Assembly: GCA_003550305.1 (NCBI GenBank)
Contig: QKYT01000038.1
Coordinates: forward strand, 144,145 to 208,144
Length of the DNA: 64,000 nucleotides
From: Glomus cerebriforme
Taxonomy: Eukaryota > Glomeromycota > Glomeromycetes > Glomerales > Glomeraceae
Direction: 5' to 3'
Below the pieces are notes generated by a model. The model was given only the letters and a program-made list of their open reading frames with translations. It did no database searches and had not been told where the DNA came from. Both the position numbers and the translations under genes were made by a program. Numbering within the stretch: the first letter of the stretch is position 1; each line of letters opens with the position of its first letter. Positions 1-12,415 of this stretch are shown in pieces.

Positions 1-144
1 TTGTTGTTCTATTGTTAAACCTGAATTTGTTTTTTGTTTCTTCTTACGTGTTGTAGGAGTGGAGGTTGGTTTTTGAGAAGTTGTTGCTTTAGAAGACGTC
101 TTTGTTGATGTTCGTTGTTTTGTAGATCTTTGACTCGGCGTAGA
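1..144 (-). CDS. Internal or terminal exon of an unidentified gene, cut by the window edge
   Basis: The minus strand has a clean acceptor (TATATTATAG) just upstream of position 144. From there an open frame of 48 codons runs off the start of the window. The encoded segment is low-complexity, rich in Ser, Thr, Lys and Gln, with the basic patch TTRKKQK. It is probably a disordered tail or linker, and no domain is recognisable. The first exon was not found: no ATG-containing exon with a convincing donor is visible between 145 and 470. It could also be part of a spurious frame, but a perfect acceptor followed by an open frame in AT-rich DNA favours a real exon. Confidence 0.5.
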
Positions 145-470
145 CTATAATATATAATTAAAAAAAAAGTTTACGAAAAAGTTAAAAATATACGATCATA
201 TCAAAAAAGAACGCGTAAAAAAGAGTACGGACCATGATTTTTAGGTTTAGTTCACGAAATAAAAAGAAAAAAAGAATTTTATTTCCTAATAGAGCAAATT
301 TTTTAATAATATACAGTTATTACAGTAGAACTTTATATCGTAAAATTAATATCTATTTTCAGTTTTGTACTACAGTGCATATAAAGAAAATTATCTACAA
401 AAATTTTCAAAAAAAAATTTTTTCCTTCTCTAAAATAAAAAAAATATATATCATTTTTTCCAGTATAATT
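145..470. other. Intergenic or 5' region upstream of MIC10
   Basis: AT-rich DNA between the partial minus-strand exon and the MIC10 start. An open stretch from 234 runs into the MIC10 exon 1 region but looks like chance. It must also hold the first intron, and perhaps the first exon, of the minus-strand gene. Confidence 0.4.
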
Positions 471-928
471 ATGACTAACGAAGAAGTAAATACAAAAAGT
501 GAACAAATTTTAAATGAAAAGGTAAAAAAAAAAAAAAAACAATAAATTTAATATAATAGTAATTTACTAACCTTTTTTTATATATAACATGAAAAAAAAA
601 TATTTTATTATATTATTTTATATATTAGTGGGATCTTTGTTTATCTAATGTATTAATAAAATCTGGAATTGGATTAAGCGTAGGAATTGTAGCATCTGCT
701 TTATTATTTAAAAGTACGCGTTTTTTTATAGATTTTAATCTTACCAAAAATTTTTTTTAAAATTAACATCTTTATTTATTCATTTAAACAGAAAAATCTT
801 GGCCAATTGCAATGTCAACAGGTTTTGGTATTGGTGTAGCTTATGCAGAATGTCAAAGAACGTTTAATCCAACTGCTATACCCGGTGTAAAAATAATTAA
901 ACCACCTTCACAATCATCATCTACTTGA
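471..928 (+). CDS. MIC10: MICOS complex subunit Mic10
   Basis: Three exons (471-521, 629-713, 792-928) join in frame to give 90 residues, the usual Mic10 size. The protein matches the family from end to end. The N-terminus has SEQILNEKWDLCLSNVLIKSG. The first hairpin membrane segment carries GIGLSVG, and a short basic loop (KKSW) follows. The second membrane segment carries GFGIGVAYAEC. The glycine-rich GxGxxxG and GxGxG motifs in the two segments are those needed for Mic10 oligomerisation. In the family, Mic10 bends the inner mitochondrial membrane at crista junctions as a core MICOS subunit. Both introns have GT donors and AG acceptors and are about 107 and 78 bp. The C-terminal tail (IIKPPSQSSST) faces the intermembrane space by analogy. 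Confidence 0.93.
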
Positions 929-1161
929 CTTTTGTTTTGAATCAAAAAAAAACATTATATATAAATATATTTGTTACAATAAATTTATATACTATTTTTT
1001 TTAAAATATTAATTATAATATTTTATTTATTTATTTATATAAAAAACTATTTAAGTATTTTTTTTTTCTTATCACTTTAACATAAAAAAATAATAATAAA
1101 TATATTTACAAAAAAAAATTATAATTAAACTTTTTTAAAATAAAACTTGCTAATATTCATT

Positions 1162-2634
1162 TTAAACATCACTTACTAACTTTACATCTTTAGATGAAGT
1201 ATCTTGATGAAGAAGAGAATCAAAATCAATGTCGTTGTTTATTTGTGATGTGGATTTAAGAAGAGGATCTTGAGAATTTTTATTATCAGTTAAGGGTGCA
1301 GAATCAGGTGGTTGTGGAGAATTAGCTCTACTTGATTCGTTTGAAGATGGCACAACAAATACGGTCGTTGATATTTCTGGAGATACCGATCGTACATTTT
1401 GTCTTTTAAAAAGGAAAAATCAAATTAGAATAAAAAAAGCAATATATTTATTAGGTCAAATAAAAGTTACTTACGGAGGTGCGCTTGTCGAATTAAGAAG
1501 AATATTATCACCACTTCCACCATTTACATTGTCAGTATCATGAACATTATTATCATGATCACCATGATCACCTTCACCTCCACCAATTGCACTATCACCA
1601 TTATTACTATGCAAAGGAGATTCAAATGAATCTTCTAACCCATCAACATCTTGATTCCATAATGGCAACCACCATCCACCTCTACTACCCTCTTCTGCTT
1701 TAACAAAACCACGTAAATTTGACAAACGTGAAAATTTACTTTCCAAATTTGAAAAATATCCTGAAGGAGGTATGATACATGATAAATATCCAAAGGAATC
1801 TATAGAAAACTTCCAAATTAATTACAGATATGTTTTAGAAAAGAAATTGTTAAAATACAATATAATTTGACTTACAAAAATATCCCGCAAATAACCCACA
1901 TAAATGACTTGCAAACCAATTAGATGGAAATAAAATTTCCATCAGTAATAATAACACAATAGGATAAAAATGTGCTGGAACTCTAAAAAATCCAAATATG
2001 CTAATATTGAAAAAAAAATTCGATTCAATTGACACTTCAAAAATCCCTTGAAAATTAAAATTAATAATTAAATAAAAACTTACTCTCTTTCGCGTCCAGC
2101 TAATTCTCTACTCTCCCAAACTACAACACCAAATATCCAAACACTTAAACCTCCAACTTCAACATTTTTATCAAAAAGAATCAAGGAACCTATTAAATAT
2201 AAAGAACCTGAAAGTATTGTAAATATAGTCATCAATATATAAAAATATTCTAATGTACCAATTGTATGTTCTATTGCTGTACTTAAAGGTAAAAATGCAA
2301 GTAAATTAAAAAGTAAATTCCCAAGTGAATAAGGTGGATAAGGAAATGTTATTATACGCCACACTAAGAATAATATATATTAGTTATTTAAAAAAAATGT
2401 GAGGAATATTCGAGTTTACGCGTTAAATCTAAAATTACCTTGTCCATTAAAGAAAGAAGTGGGTGAAAGTGATAGCGCGAAATAAACACTATTCTTAGAA
2501 ACTGCATCAATCACATAAAACAAAATTGATATACACGTGATGGTTGTAGTTAATAGCGGCAATGAAATAATGTACGATTTAAAGCTAGAAGTAACAGCCG
2601 AAAAAGAAGGTATATTCCTTCGAACTTCTGTCAT
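1162..2634 (-). CDS. Rhomboid-family intramembrane serine protease, RBD2-like
   Basis: Five exons on the minus strand (2439-2634, 2084-2363, 1876-2000, 1475-1799, 1162-1402) join in frame to 388 residues. The first 210 or so residues form a six-helix membrane core. The WRIITFPY segment of loop 1 is typical of eukaryotic rhomboids. A GGLSVWIFG stretch supplies the expected catalytic serine (GxS), and NWFASHLCGLFAG supplies the catalytic histidine followed by small residues. These place it with the Rbd2/RHBDD2-like Golgi branch. The C-terminal 170 residues are disordered, rich in Gly, Asp, Asn and Ser, and presumably cytosolic. Exon 3 uses the acceptor at 2001 (AATATTAG); an acceptor nearer the donor (around 2036) would bring a stop into frame. 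It lies divergently next to the Alba-fold gene, with 270 bp between the starts. Confidence 0.82.
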
Positions 2635-2904
2635 ATTTAAATTGAAAGAATTTTAAAACTAAAAATTGAACAAACACGAAACCTAATATGTATTTAAACA
2701 AGTGGGAGCTAATAAAATAATTTTTGGCCGTTGTTCAAGTGACCGTCGTACCAAAAAATGGGGTGTACAAAGTTTTTGAACACTGCCACGTAAATTGTAA
2801 ACTTGACCCATCAATGTGCATCATGCATATAGGTGAGCCAAGATTAATGGATCAAAGATTCCCTTCTTGTATACACCTATTGGAATAACTTATTTTCTAT
2901 CATA
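2635..2904. promoter_or_regulatory. Shared divergent promoter region (rhomboid protease / Alba-fold gene)
   Basis: 270 bp separate the two start codons, and the segment is clearly less AT-rich than other spacers. Both promoters must lie here. No specific transcription factor site is claimed. Confidence 0.5.
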
Positions 2905-3425
2905 ATGTCATCAAAAGATCTAAACTTAGTTCAAGATTCAACACCACAACAAAAAAAAAATTCTTTAAAAAATATTCAACCAAAAAAATTGATTAAAATA
3001 GTTCAATCGAGTAAAATCAAAAAATATGTTGAAATCGCTTTATCAATTTTTCAGGTAGCTCATATATTATATAAATCCTTTTACAATGAAAAATGTAAAA
3101 ATCAGTTAAATAGTTAAATTAAAAAATCAAATTTCAGGATGAGTCATGTTTCACGTCCGAAAATGTTATAGTCATATTTTCAGGAAAAGGTCCAGCTATT
3201 AATAAAACTATTACCATAGTAGAAATAATTAAACGAAAGCTAAATGGTTCTTTACATCAATATACTCAAATCGGACGAAATTTCTTAGCACAAGATGAAG
3301 GGGAAGATGATGACAATGAAATGATTCTTGATCACGAAAATCAAAAAGAACAAGATAGGCAAGTACTTAGATTACATAGATTTTGCGCTCAGAGAATTTA
3401 TTCTCAAAAAAACAATACAAGTTAA
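2905..3425 (+). CDS. Alba-domain protein, RPP25/POP6-like RNase P/MRP subunit candidate
   Basis: Two exons (2905-3054 and 3138-3425) join in frame to 145 residues. The fold signature is an Alba domain: a SSKIKKYVEIALSIFQ helix after a Lys-rich start, then the strand VIVIFSGKGPAINKT, then TIVEIIKRKLNG followed by LHQYTQI. This matches the Rpp25/Rpp20/Mdp2-type branch, in which GKGxAINK contacts RNA. In that family the protein binds the P3 domain of RNase P and RNase MRP RNA as a heterodimer and supports tRNA and rRNA maturation. An acidic linker (EGEDDDNE) separates the core from the C-terminal helix. If the intron is read through, translation stops after 70 residues, so splicing is required. 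The alternative is a generic Alba RNA-binding protein. Confidence 0.78.
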
Positions 3426-3811
3426 AACAGCCAGGCGTTATAATTTATAATTCAGATCACGTGATAACCTGCCAGAACCAGTCATAACCATTTATCTTTG
3501 TTCTAAAATGATTCCACATCTAGAGGAGACATTAGGGTAAAATAAAATTCGAATTGTCTGATATTTTGCTTAAAATTAATTAATAATTTTCATCTCGCAT
3601 CTTTTCTTATAGATATCAGCTTCCAACAACCACGTAGTTAAAATTTTATTTGTCGCGATTTTAATAAAATTTTACAATATTTGTAAAATATAAAAATAAT
3701 TTCCATTTACAGTATATCATTTACATATTATCAAACGCGCTTAATAAATTAATATTATTCTATATTATTATTTATAATACATACATAAGTTGCATTATTG
3801 TTAAGATAAAT
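3426..3811. other. Convergent intergenic spacer
   Basis: 386 bp between the stop codons of the Alba-fold gene and the ZNFX1-like gene. AT-rich 3' UTR-type DNA; no further gene seen. Confidence 0.5.
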
Positions 3812-6800
3812 CTAGTGCTGACCAGGCCAAGCAGGCGAGGCACTGTTGTCAAACTCTCCATAAAATCGGTTATTGCTGATTACCCGATGTTGAGTTCCAC
3901 CAATGGTTGCAGAACAATCCGGGCATTTTGATAATTGGGTAGCACCACCACAATTCCCAATATAATACGGATGGTTATTTGGACACACGAACCATCTACC
4001 GCCAACCATGCTGTTGAAATCATTGATTCGTGTTTCTTCATTCATCGCATTAATTATTTGCTTTCTTTCTTCTAGTGAAAGCATGTTGCGAGCCGCTTCT
4101 TGCTTACGCTTTATTATGTTCCAAAGGTTAATTTCAACCTTTAAGTAGTAATTATATCTCATAGCTGTAAAGATTGGTTCTTTACAACCGGGACACTGCC
4201 AGAGTCTGATCGCGGTATGATCGCCTAATCGAAAGTGGTTTATTCATAAATATAATAATAAATATTGCAAAATAACGAAAATTATTGAAGATGAACATAC
4301 CATCTTTAACTTGATTTCTGAAGTATGAATCGAGACCTTCTGCTATGAATACACAATTGCATTCGGGAAGCACATAAATACGCTCATTGACTTCCATCTC
4401 GGAAAATGTTGAGAGCGTAATACTGCATCGCAAATTAGGGTTGCATCTTAGACAAGGTGGACATTTTTCACCACAAAAACCGTTACATTGATGCCTGTAA
4501 AAAAGATTTATAAAATATAATTAATACTAAAAAAAAAAGATAATTATTTTAAATACTTACGTGCACTCTAATATTTTTGTACATCGCTTATCGCATGGGG
4601 ATCGATCACAGTATTCACTACATTTTTTGTTGCATTTGTGATGTTTACATCTCCATGGACAAGGTTCAAGACACCTCGTACATGTCTCGTGGCAAGTTTT
4701 TGGGCACATATGTCCATGCAAGCACTTAATACGACATCGTTCGCTACAGAAAGCAGTATGTCGATTTGGTTCGTTACATCCATTCGCGCATTGATGCCCG
4801 CAGATTAAGGTTTTTACACATTCGCTCAAACAATCAGACCTTTCATGACTATGTTCTGTTCCACATCTACGTTGACAACGATGTCCGCAGGGGAAACTCT
4901 TGCCACAGGTTTCTTGACATATAGGCAGCCTTGTGCTGCATGGTAATAAGGAACTATGCCCGCATCTAAAGGGAAAATTTATCTTTTCTTTACATTCCAA
5001 AGTCATTTTATCAATATTAGACTTCATACGGCATGGAATAATAGTTATATGTTTACACCTTAATCTGATCTTAATAGATTCATCACACGGCGGACATTTT
5101 TTTAACTTCTCACACTCGTAACATTTATTAGGGCAATCATGATCACATCCTTCGGGTCTAAATCTGCCACCGCATCGCTCTTTGCAAAGATAGTTTACCT
5201 CTTCTGTGTGAATAATAGGGTGACATTTTCTTGGGCACTTATGTCCACATGTCAATGAAGTGTCACACGGTTTCTGTAACAATAAAAAATCATTTTTGAT
5301 ATACAAATATATATTAATATATCAGTTAAGTTGAATATTTGGTTAATTAGTTGGAATGCTGCTGATATTTTGGTATATCATAAAAAAAATAATCGCTAAC
5401 CTAACGGACTGACCAATATATATATATAATTTATCATATAATAAAAAATTTTTTTCTTTAATACTTACCGAGCATCCACCAAATGGCACTTTAGTTTCAA
5501 AGTCTTTTGGCGTTGTAATTTCAATCCTTTGATTGACGTGATTTTTGCATGAAAGAATTAGACTTTCACCGTATGTATTTTCTATTTAAATAGAGAAGTA
5601 ATCAATATTAATATAATGCATAAATAATTCTCAATTAGATTAATAAGTTAATAGAAAATACTTTTTTCTGCCAATTTTTTAACTACTGGAGCCCATATTT
5701 CACTTTTACGAAGCATTTCTTCATTACCGAAAATATAAAGTGCATGAAGTGCTCTTGACAAAGCGATTATTGCTCGCTTTTTATTGTTCAATGACTTCAA
5801 GGCTTCTTTACGCCAATTATTTTTCCTTACTGATACCAATGAGAGCAAAACAATGTCATTCTCTTCACTACTATAATTATCAATCAATTCTACCTTGATC
5901 TTTCCAGTTTGATTCCTCTCCTTATCAAATCGTCCGTTATATATATTTGTCAGTTCCTGTTTTAATTCTGGGTTCAATAATTTCAAAATTAAAATTTTTT
6001 GACCAAGATAGGGAGTTAAAATGGTTATTTTCGCTGGGTCATATCCCTGTTGATATAAATAGAAGGCAAATCTAACAACAAAGTGCGCCTCAAAAGTGTT
6101 TATCTTTTTGAAGGACGTCCAGTTTTCATCGTCAAATTTATCATGTGTCATAAAGAACACATTAGAGGTAACACCCTTGATATTATTTATATTGTTGGCT
6201 GCTACATTCTCTGTCTCTTTTTTGTCATAAAATGTACGAACAAGTTCAAAAACGTCTGGATTCATGCGACATTGTTGGTTTAAACACATGAATTTTCCAT
6301 CACATTTGATCCATCTTTCAAATAATGATACGTCCAAACCATAATCTTGAGTCGTCCTGCTCTTGACATCAGGCTTCGAATATTGAATGTCACCGAACAT
6401 TATTAAATGCTCGAGTCGATCAGAGGAAATTAAAAACATCATCTGAGATTCCAAAATCTCAGATGCTTCATCCATAATACAGATTCTTGGTTTTATAGTG
6501 GTAAGAAGCTCTCTATATGCTGTAGCATAACTCACCGTCATTCCGATTACTGGTGCGAAACTGCAAACTTCAATCCATTTTGCCAAGAGAGCTGATTTAG
6601 GCTTTTCCGCTTCCGATATTGCATTCATTTGAAGCTCACGAATTTTTGGATCAAAAAATTCGATATGACGTTGACAAAATCTATCATATAAACTTCTTCG
6701 TCCATCTAAATTTATTTCCCAAATGTTCTTTCCACTGGTTTTCCAGAAATTTTTCGCTACATCGGAGAATTCTGCGTTCTCTGTGTTATGTTTATTATTG

Positions 6801-9800
6801 AAATTTAAATTCGCTCTCACTTTACATTCTTCGGACTTGAAAATAACACGATCATCAATTTGATTATCCAAGATTTCTTTGTCAAAATTAGATGGGAGAG
6901 ATATCTCGTCATCATTGCATCCGTTACTTTTTGTCCAATCATTTTCGAATAAGTATGATTCGGAGAGTTCATCAAAAAATGATAAAATTTGAGCGTCATG
7001 AGATCGTGTACCTTTATTTATCATTTCTTTTGTAAATAAAAGATTAAATGTTAATTTTAATTTTAAAGGTTTATTGTCCAAAACTATACCTTGATGCGGT
7101 CTATTAAAACCTTGGACAACACTGGACCATGCGGGTAAGGTTGTAACAGTTCGTTGTAGATTATTTCTGCTTGAAGAACTATAAAATGCTGGAAAGTCAT
7201 CCTTCGTTGAGCGCATTTGATTTCGAGTAGTCGATGGATATAATGTATTTTCAGTCACGGATTTTCCCGATAACCAAAGTTCTAAGCAACGTTCAAGCAT
7301 CGCTTTTTCTGACTCGAATCCAAAATTCCAATACTTAAAGGATGTAGGAACCAATTGGTCGCGGAATGCTTCGGGGCTTGTTTCGACAAAATACGAAATT
7401 GATAAAGCATATTTTTTTAATCTAAATAATTCTGCTAACTCTTCCCGTTTATTAATCATGTCCTTGGAGATATTGGGCCATCCCCGACGAAAATTTGTTT
7501 TTTTTGAGAAGTCGTTAACTACATGTTGAATTTGTCGAGCATGAAGAGTGGAACTTTTACATTTTGACAACGATCCACAGCGGATCAGATCTGGGAAAGA
7601 GGGAAGTAATTGTTCTAAAATATTATCCAAAGCATATGAACTACGTGTAAGGATAAGAATTGGCTCATGACAGTGACTCTGTTCGAGGGCCCGATAAAGA
7701 AATTCTACAGCTGTTGAAGCGACCTTTGCCTTTGACGTAATAATAGGTGCCGAAATCACGGCAACCTTATTTGAAATTATATGACGTAAAGCAAAGACAC
7801 AAGAACGTTCCATATTATAAGCTGGGTTACCATATAGATTAAGATAATTCGGCCATTTGGATAGATCCTTAGTAATGGTAGGTTGTCCTTGATCAACCAA
7901 TATTGAAGTGATATCAAAGGAAACGTTCTCGAGATAGCCAGGAGTATGTTTTATGCCGAGATCACATGAGAACAATTCTCGATACAATGGAAAAACTCTT
8001 TGGATACTCGATTCTTTGAGCCATTCCATTACCGGTCTTATTGAAGCGTAGTTTCTGGTCGATTCCAGCATAACATAATTTCCATTAATATCAAGCTTCT
8101 TCAATTCTGACTCGGAAAAATTCAATCCTACATAACTATCTTGTGATTGCCAACATGAATCTTTATTACCATTCGGTCTTATAATTTCATTAAGATTAAA
8201 ATGTTCGACCATCGCCCAGGTCATACTCGATATATCAGCAGATACGTTATTGGATTCGAACTTGACTTTGAATAATAGTACAAAGGTACCATATATAAGA
8301 TGCTCGCCTTTGATCCAATCAACTGGTCTACTTGGTTTAAATCCAACTTTTACGTAAGGAGTAAAATTTTTGTCAATATGAGTGTCGACAATTCGAACAT
8401 CACGATAGAAAACGTAATTGTAAAATGGTGAATCCTCTGGTATATTATAATCTTCACAGTTAATAGCAAAGAACGAGACGCTCGCTCTCTGAAGATCCTC
8501 TACAATCTCAGTTCTAAGTAAATCATAATGAACTTGGCGATATATTTCTTCATGTTCTGGCATCCAGGACCGATTCGCCAAATGTGGTGTTAATTTTGGC
8601 TTAGTCATCATCTCTTCCAGGTTGAAAATTTCATCAGGTAAAGGTTCCAAGGGTTTTTCGATATAGTTCTCAATGTGCTGAATTATCCAGTTAGGTTTTG
8701 GCGGCGGCTTCTTTTCCTTCTTGCCCTTCTTTTGATCAGTAATATTCCTAGGCCGATACCTTTCAATGTTCTTAAGAAATTCACTAACTTCTTCTGATTC
8801 CGCCTTAGAACATGTGCTTTCAAGCTTCTCATAAACACCATTAATATCCTTATGCGGAATTTTTTGCACTGCATCGGGAAAATGCTTTACAACAAAATCT
8901 GTTAGTCTAATAATATGTAAAAAATCGCTACCAAAATTAACGTCATTTTTCATGTATGAGAAGATTTTTTCATAGAAACTTTGTTGATCGATGAACATTT
9001 TGATCAGATCTCTCGAATCCTTGTTATTTGCGTTAAGAACGATAGGGGATGACAAAATTTTTAAAAGTTTTTGTAATCTATCTGTGTCAAATAATTTAAT
9101 ATTTGGAATTAGTTTATGAGCATTACCCAGAAGAACATTAAGCCATCTCGTAGGATCAGCGCGGCATATCTTATCGACCATATCACAAACTTCTTCTTCA
9201 AACCGATCTTTTTTTTGTGAACTATGCATTAAGGTAGTTGAAGTTTCTTCTACGGTCGAAGTTTCTCGTATAGTGAAAGACTCATCAGAGTTTCTGACAT
9301 GTTTTATATTACTTTTTAAAATAAATTTTCTATATATATATAATACAATTTAATGAAAATAAATATAAAATATATTTCAGAAATAAAAAAAACCCGCTAC
9401 TTTTACTTACTGAATCTCTTTTGCGACATATCTGTCATTGCTGAAAGGAGGTCGCAAAGTCCGCATTCGTGAAGTTCGCGAAGTTCGCGAAGTTTCTATC
9501 GAAATATACTGACTAGTTGTTGATTTTGGGTTGCAACGTTCCGTATCTGACAAGTCTCGCTCTTTGGGTCCTTCAATGAGCAAAGGTGATTTTATATCAT
9601 TTTTCTTACTAAAATCCTCGGAACATTCTTTTAATTTTTCACTGTTGTCCTTCAGGTACTCTTCCGGATTCACGTATTGTTCGCTAGCCAAATCGAGTGG
9701 GACATCTGTAAAATCATTCCAGAGCGTCTTGGCTATTTTGCTAAGATTTTCGAATGTTTGTGCAGCCGATCGAGAATCGTTCTCAAAAATGCGATCTATA

Positions 9801-10795
9801 TCTGGTAATATCGTGGGTTTTTCGTTAGTATCTGAGGAGACCGGGATGATTGGGAATGGAGGGGGGAAGCTAATCCCTTTATAGTTATTAGTATCGTCAT
9901 TAGCATTTTTGGGAAAATCTTCTTCTTGATATCGGTCTCGTGAAGCTCTGGATTTTCCTTTATTATTCCGAGCAACCATTTTATTGTTATCTTCATCCAA
10001 AAGTTCAAATGGAAATGGAGAATGAGGTCGAATCGCAACCGAATTCAAAGGGGTAGTCTCATTCTGGGTTACCCAAACGATATCATCATCGTCGGCTTGA
10101 TCAGTAGCTTTTTTCTTTTCAGAACTTGTAGAACTAGTGGTACTAATTTTCTTTTCTTCTTTTCTTTCGACGACTCCGTATGCTTTCTCCTTCGGAGGAT
10201 TTGATTTTAATAGGGAAGGGTCTTGGGCAGCCGCATTCCAGGAAGAGATTTGTTGATGGGTTCCAGTAGACCAATCACAATTTTCCGATGGAGATTCATC
10301 CCAACCGGCCAAAATATCATCCGACTTGATACGAGCATCGGAAACTTGGGACAACGATGTACGAGAGGTTTCCTGTTCCTCCCGAGTGGAAGGTCCAACA
10401 CGAACGTTACGGGTGGTACTGCTTTGACGACTTCGACTGACTGTATCATAAGGACCAGGACGACGACCTCCACGAGAAAAATCTTGCTCATTTCGACGAT
10501 GAATAGTGAAATTGTTACTGCGACGAGATAAACTTTGATCATTGTTGAAATGATTGTGATCGCCAGAATAATTGTGATGAGAAGAACTCTGTTCATTGTT
10601 GTAACCACGATTTCGTTCATTATAGCTGTAACGAGGAGGCAACCCATTATTGTTGCGACGGGCTGTACCTTGGTTATTCTGTGAATGACCATTATAATTA
10701 TTTTTATAAGGGTTATCTTCAGAATAACGAAATTCATTGTTATTACGATGAAAACCAACAGAATTTTTGTTGCTCTCGTAATAATGTCCGGACAT
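3812..10795 (-). CDS. ZNFX1-like protein: UPF1-type helicase core, NF-X1 zinc fingers and C-terminal RZ finger
   Basis: Six minus-strand exons (9411-10795, 5662-9293, 5469-5581, 4561-5273, 4301-4494, 3812-4224) close in frame to 2149 residues. Residues 1-480 are disordered and rich in Asn, Arg and Ser. An SF1 helicase-like region follows. Its motif II is MDEASEILESQ (about residue 1400), with GDIQYSKP, QQCRMNPDV, SSEENDIVLLSLV and ALSRAL after it. The Walker A position (about residue 970) reads SAPIITSKAK instead of the usual GPPGTGKT. Residues 1700-1960 carry repeated Cys/His NF-X1 fingers (for example CGHKCPRKCH). The last 80 residues contain the RZ-type finger known from ZNFX1 and RNF213 (GGRWFVCPNNHPYYIGNCGG, then CPDCSATIGG). 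Family members (ZNFX1, S. pombe Hrr1) act in small-RNA amplification, silencing or antiviral RNA sensing. The identity of the domain architecture is firm; the role here is inference. Confidence 0.9.
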
Positions 10796-12119
10796 TGTTA
10801 AATTTAGTTCGGGTGTGTGACGGTGTAATATTGTAGTATTGCCTTTCAGGTAAAGAATTCGTTTTTTTTTTAAAAAAAAACAAAAAGAAGCTTAGCTTTT
10901 TATACGCGAGATAATTTGAAAGAGTTTTTATATTGGATAAGTTTTAATGCGGCTGAGAAATTATATCCTTTTTTTTTCTTCCACAAAACAGCCTTTTTTT
11001 TTTGTTTATATAATTGATTTTTCTGAATCTTTATAAAATCTAAAAAAAAAACGGCTGTGTTATTCAAAAAGAAAATAAGAAAATTTAATAATAATATAAA
11101 TAAAAAAAAAAATTGTTAAATTTTTCGTTTAAATTTCAAAAATTACACAAAAATATGTATACATTGTCTAATCAAATATATTTAACTTTAATATATAAAT
11201 ATATTTATTTGTATTTATATAACATTAAGATCAGATAGAGAATCTGAAAAGGTTTACCGTACGTATATTTGTGGCTTTAAATGTTTCGTTATTCCGTATA
11301 TATTATATTTTATATTAAGAGATAAAATGTTTTAAAACAAAAGATTTTTAAAGATTAAAAAAAAAAGAAAGAGGTTTTTTTTTTCTTTTTAAACAGGAAT
11401 TTGAAGCAGCTTAAAAAATTCTATTTCTGTATAGAGATCCACCGGAACATAACTAAAATAAGATCACATTTGCCGTTTGGCATAAACTACATGTGCAAGT
11501 GTTCAACAGCAAATCCTTGTTATCAAAGTTGTTTCGTGAAACAAATCTTTGGATTAAAATTAGGTTTGTTTTAAAATCTTGATATTTATATAAGTTTTTC
11601 CGTAACTTATTTTTTAAATTTTCCCATGTGTGGAATTTCATTATAACAATTATCTCCGCCATAACAATCAAATTCCCAACAATTTGGTCAAATTACTCAA
11701 ATAGTTGTTCGAAAAACTTACCATTTTTGGAGACAAAAACCTTTACTATTACTACAACTTCTATAAGTTCATTTCCACCCATTATAATTCTTATCAGGCT
11801 CTATTAAAGACCCGTGTAACAATATTTTACGGGTATAGTTTGACCGCAGTCTGTAATTTTCATGTTATTACACGTAAAAATTTAAATGTACAGCCAAAAC
11901 GGAAAAAAGCATCATTGTGGCGAGCATACTATAATTTATATTAAACAAGATTATGATTTCGCATAATAATTAAAGGATATACCAAATTTGTAATGAGTTT
12001 AATTATAAATCTTCAATTTCTTAAATTATATTACATTATTAATTCTCTAAGATAATTTTATTTGAAATTATTGAACAAGACGAAAAAATCTTTCTGTATA
12101 TGTTTGTTAATATAAAAAA

Positions 12120-12168
<49 letters not shown>

Positions 12169-12415
12169 TTTTGACAAATATCAAATTATATAGCTCAAGA
12201 TGAAATAATAATAATAATAATAAATGTACTGATTGAAATGATTTATATTATTTTTAAAGAAAAAATAAACAAATTCAAAAGATCACATTAAATAAAATGT
12301 AACTTTGAAATAAAAAAAAAAAGAAATAATACAAGAAAATAATCAATATGTTAAAAACAAATATAATAGCAAAATTTTATAAAGTTTTTTTTTAGGAAAT
12401 GTCTATATGAATAAA
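10796..12415. other. Long AT-rich intergenic region
   Basis: The 5' flank of the ZNFX1-like gene and the 3' flank of the BSD2-like gene. Short open frames near 11453-11671 (minus) and 11705-11944 (plus) show no family signature and are probably chance. The main landmark is a 41-bp A run listed separately. Confidence 0.5.
12123..12163. repeat. Homopolymer A run (41 bp)
   Basis: Uninterrupted A tract, followed 40 bp later by a short ATA/AAT microsatellite (about 12206-12221). Its length is likely to be polymorphic or assembly-dependent. Confidence 0.9.

Noticed and set aside
234..545. 103-codon open frame spanning MIC10 exon 1
   Set aside because: It is a Lys/Phe/Ile-rich chance frame upstream that happens to include the true MIC10 start; conserved text begins only at MTNEEVN and needs splicing at 521.
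2036..2083. Short 48-bp intron in the rhomboid gene (acceptor TTGAAG)
   Set aside because: It would read into a TGA within four codons; the acceptor at 2001 gives the conserved FGFFRVPAHF text in frame.
10207..10758. 183-codon frame overlapping exon 1 of the ZNFX1-like gene
   Set aside because: Shadow of the Asn/Arg-rich repeats in another frame, with a hydrophobic composition typical of such shadows.
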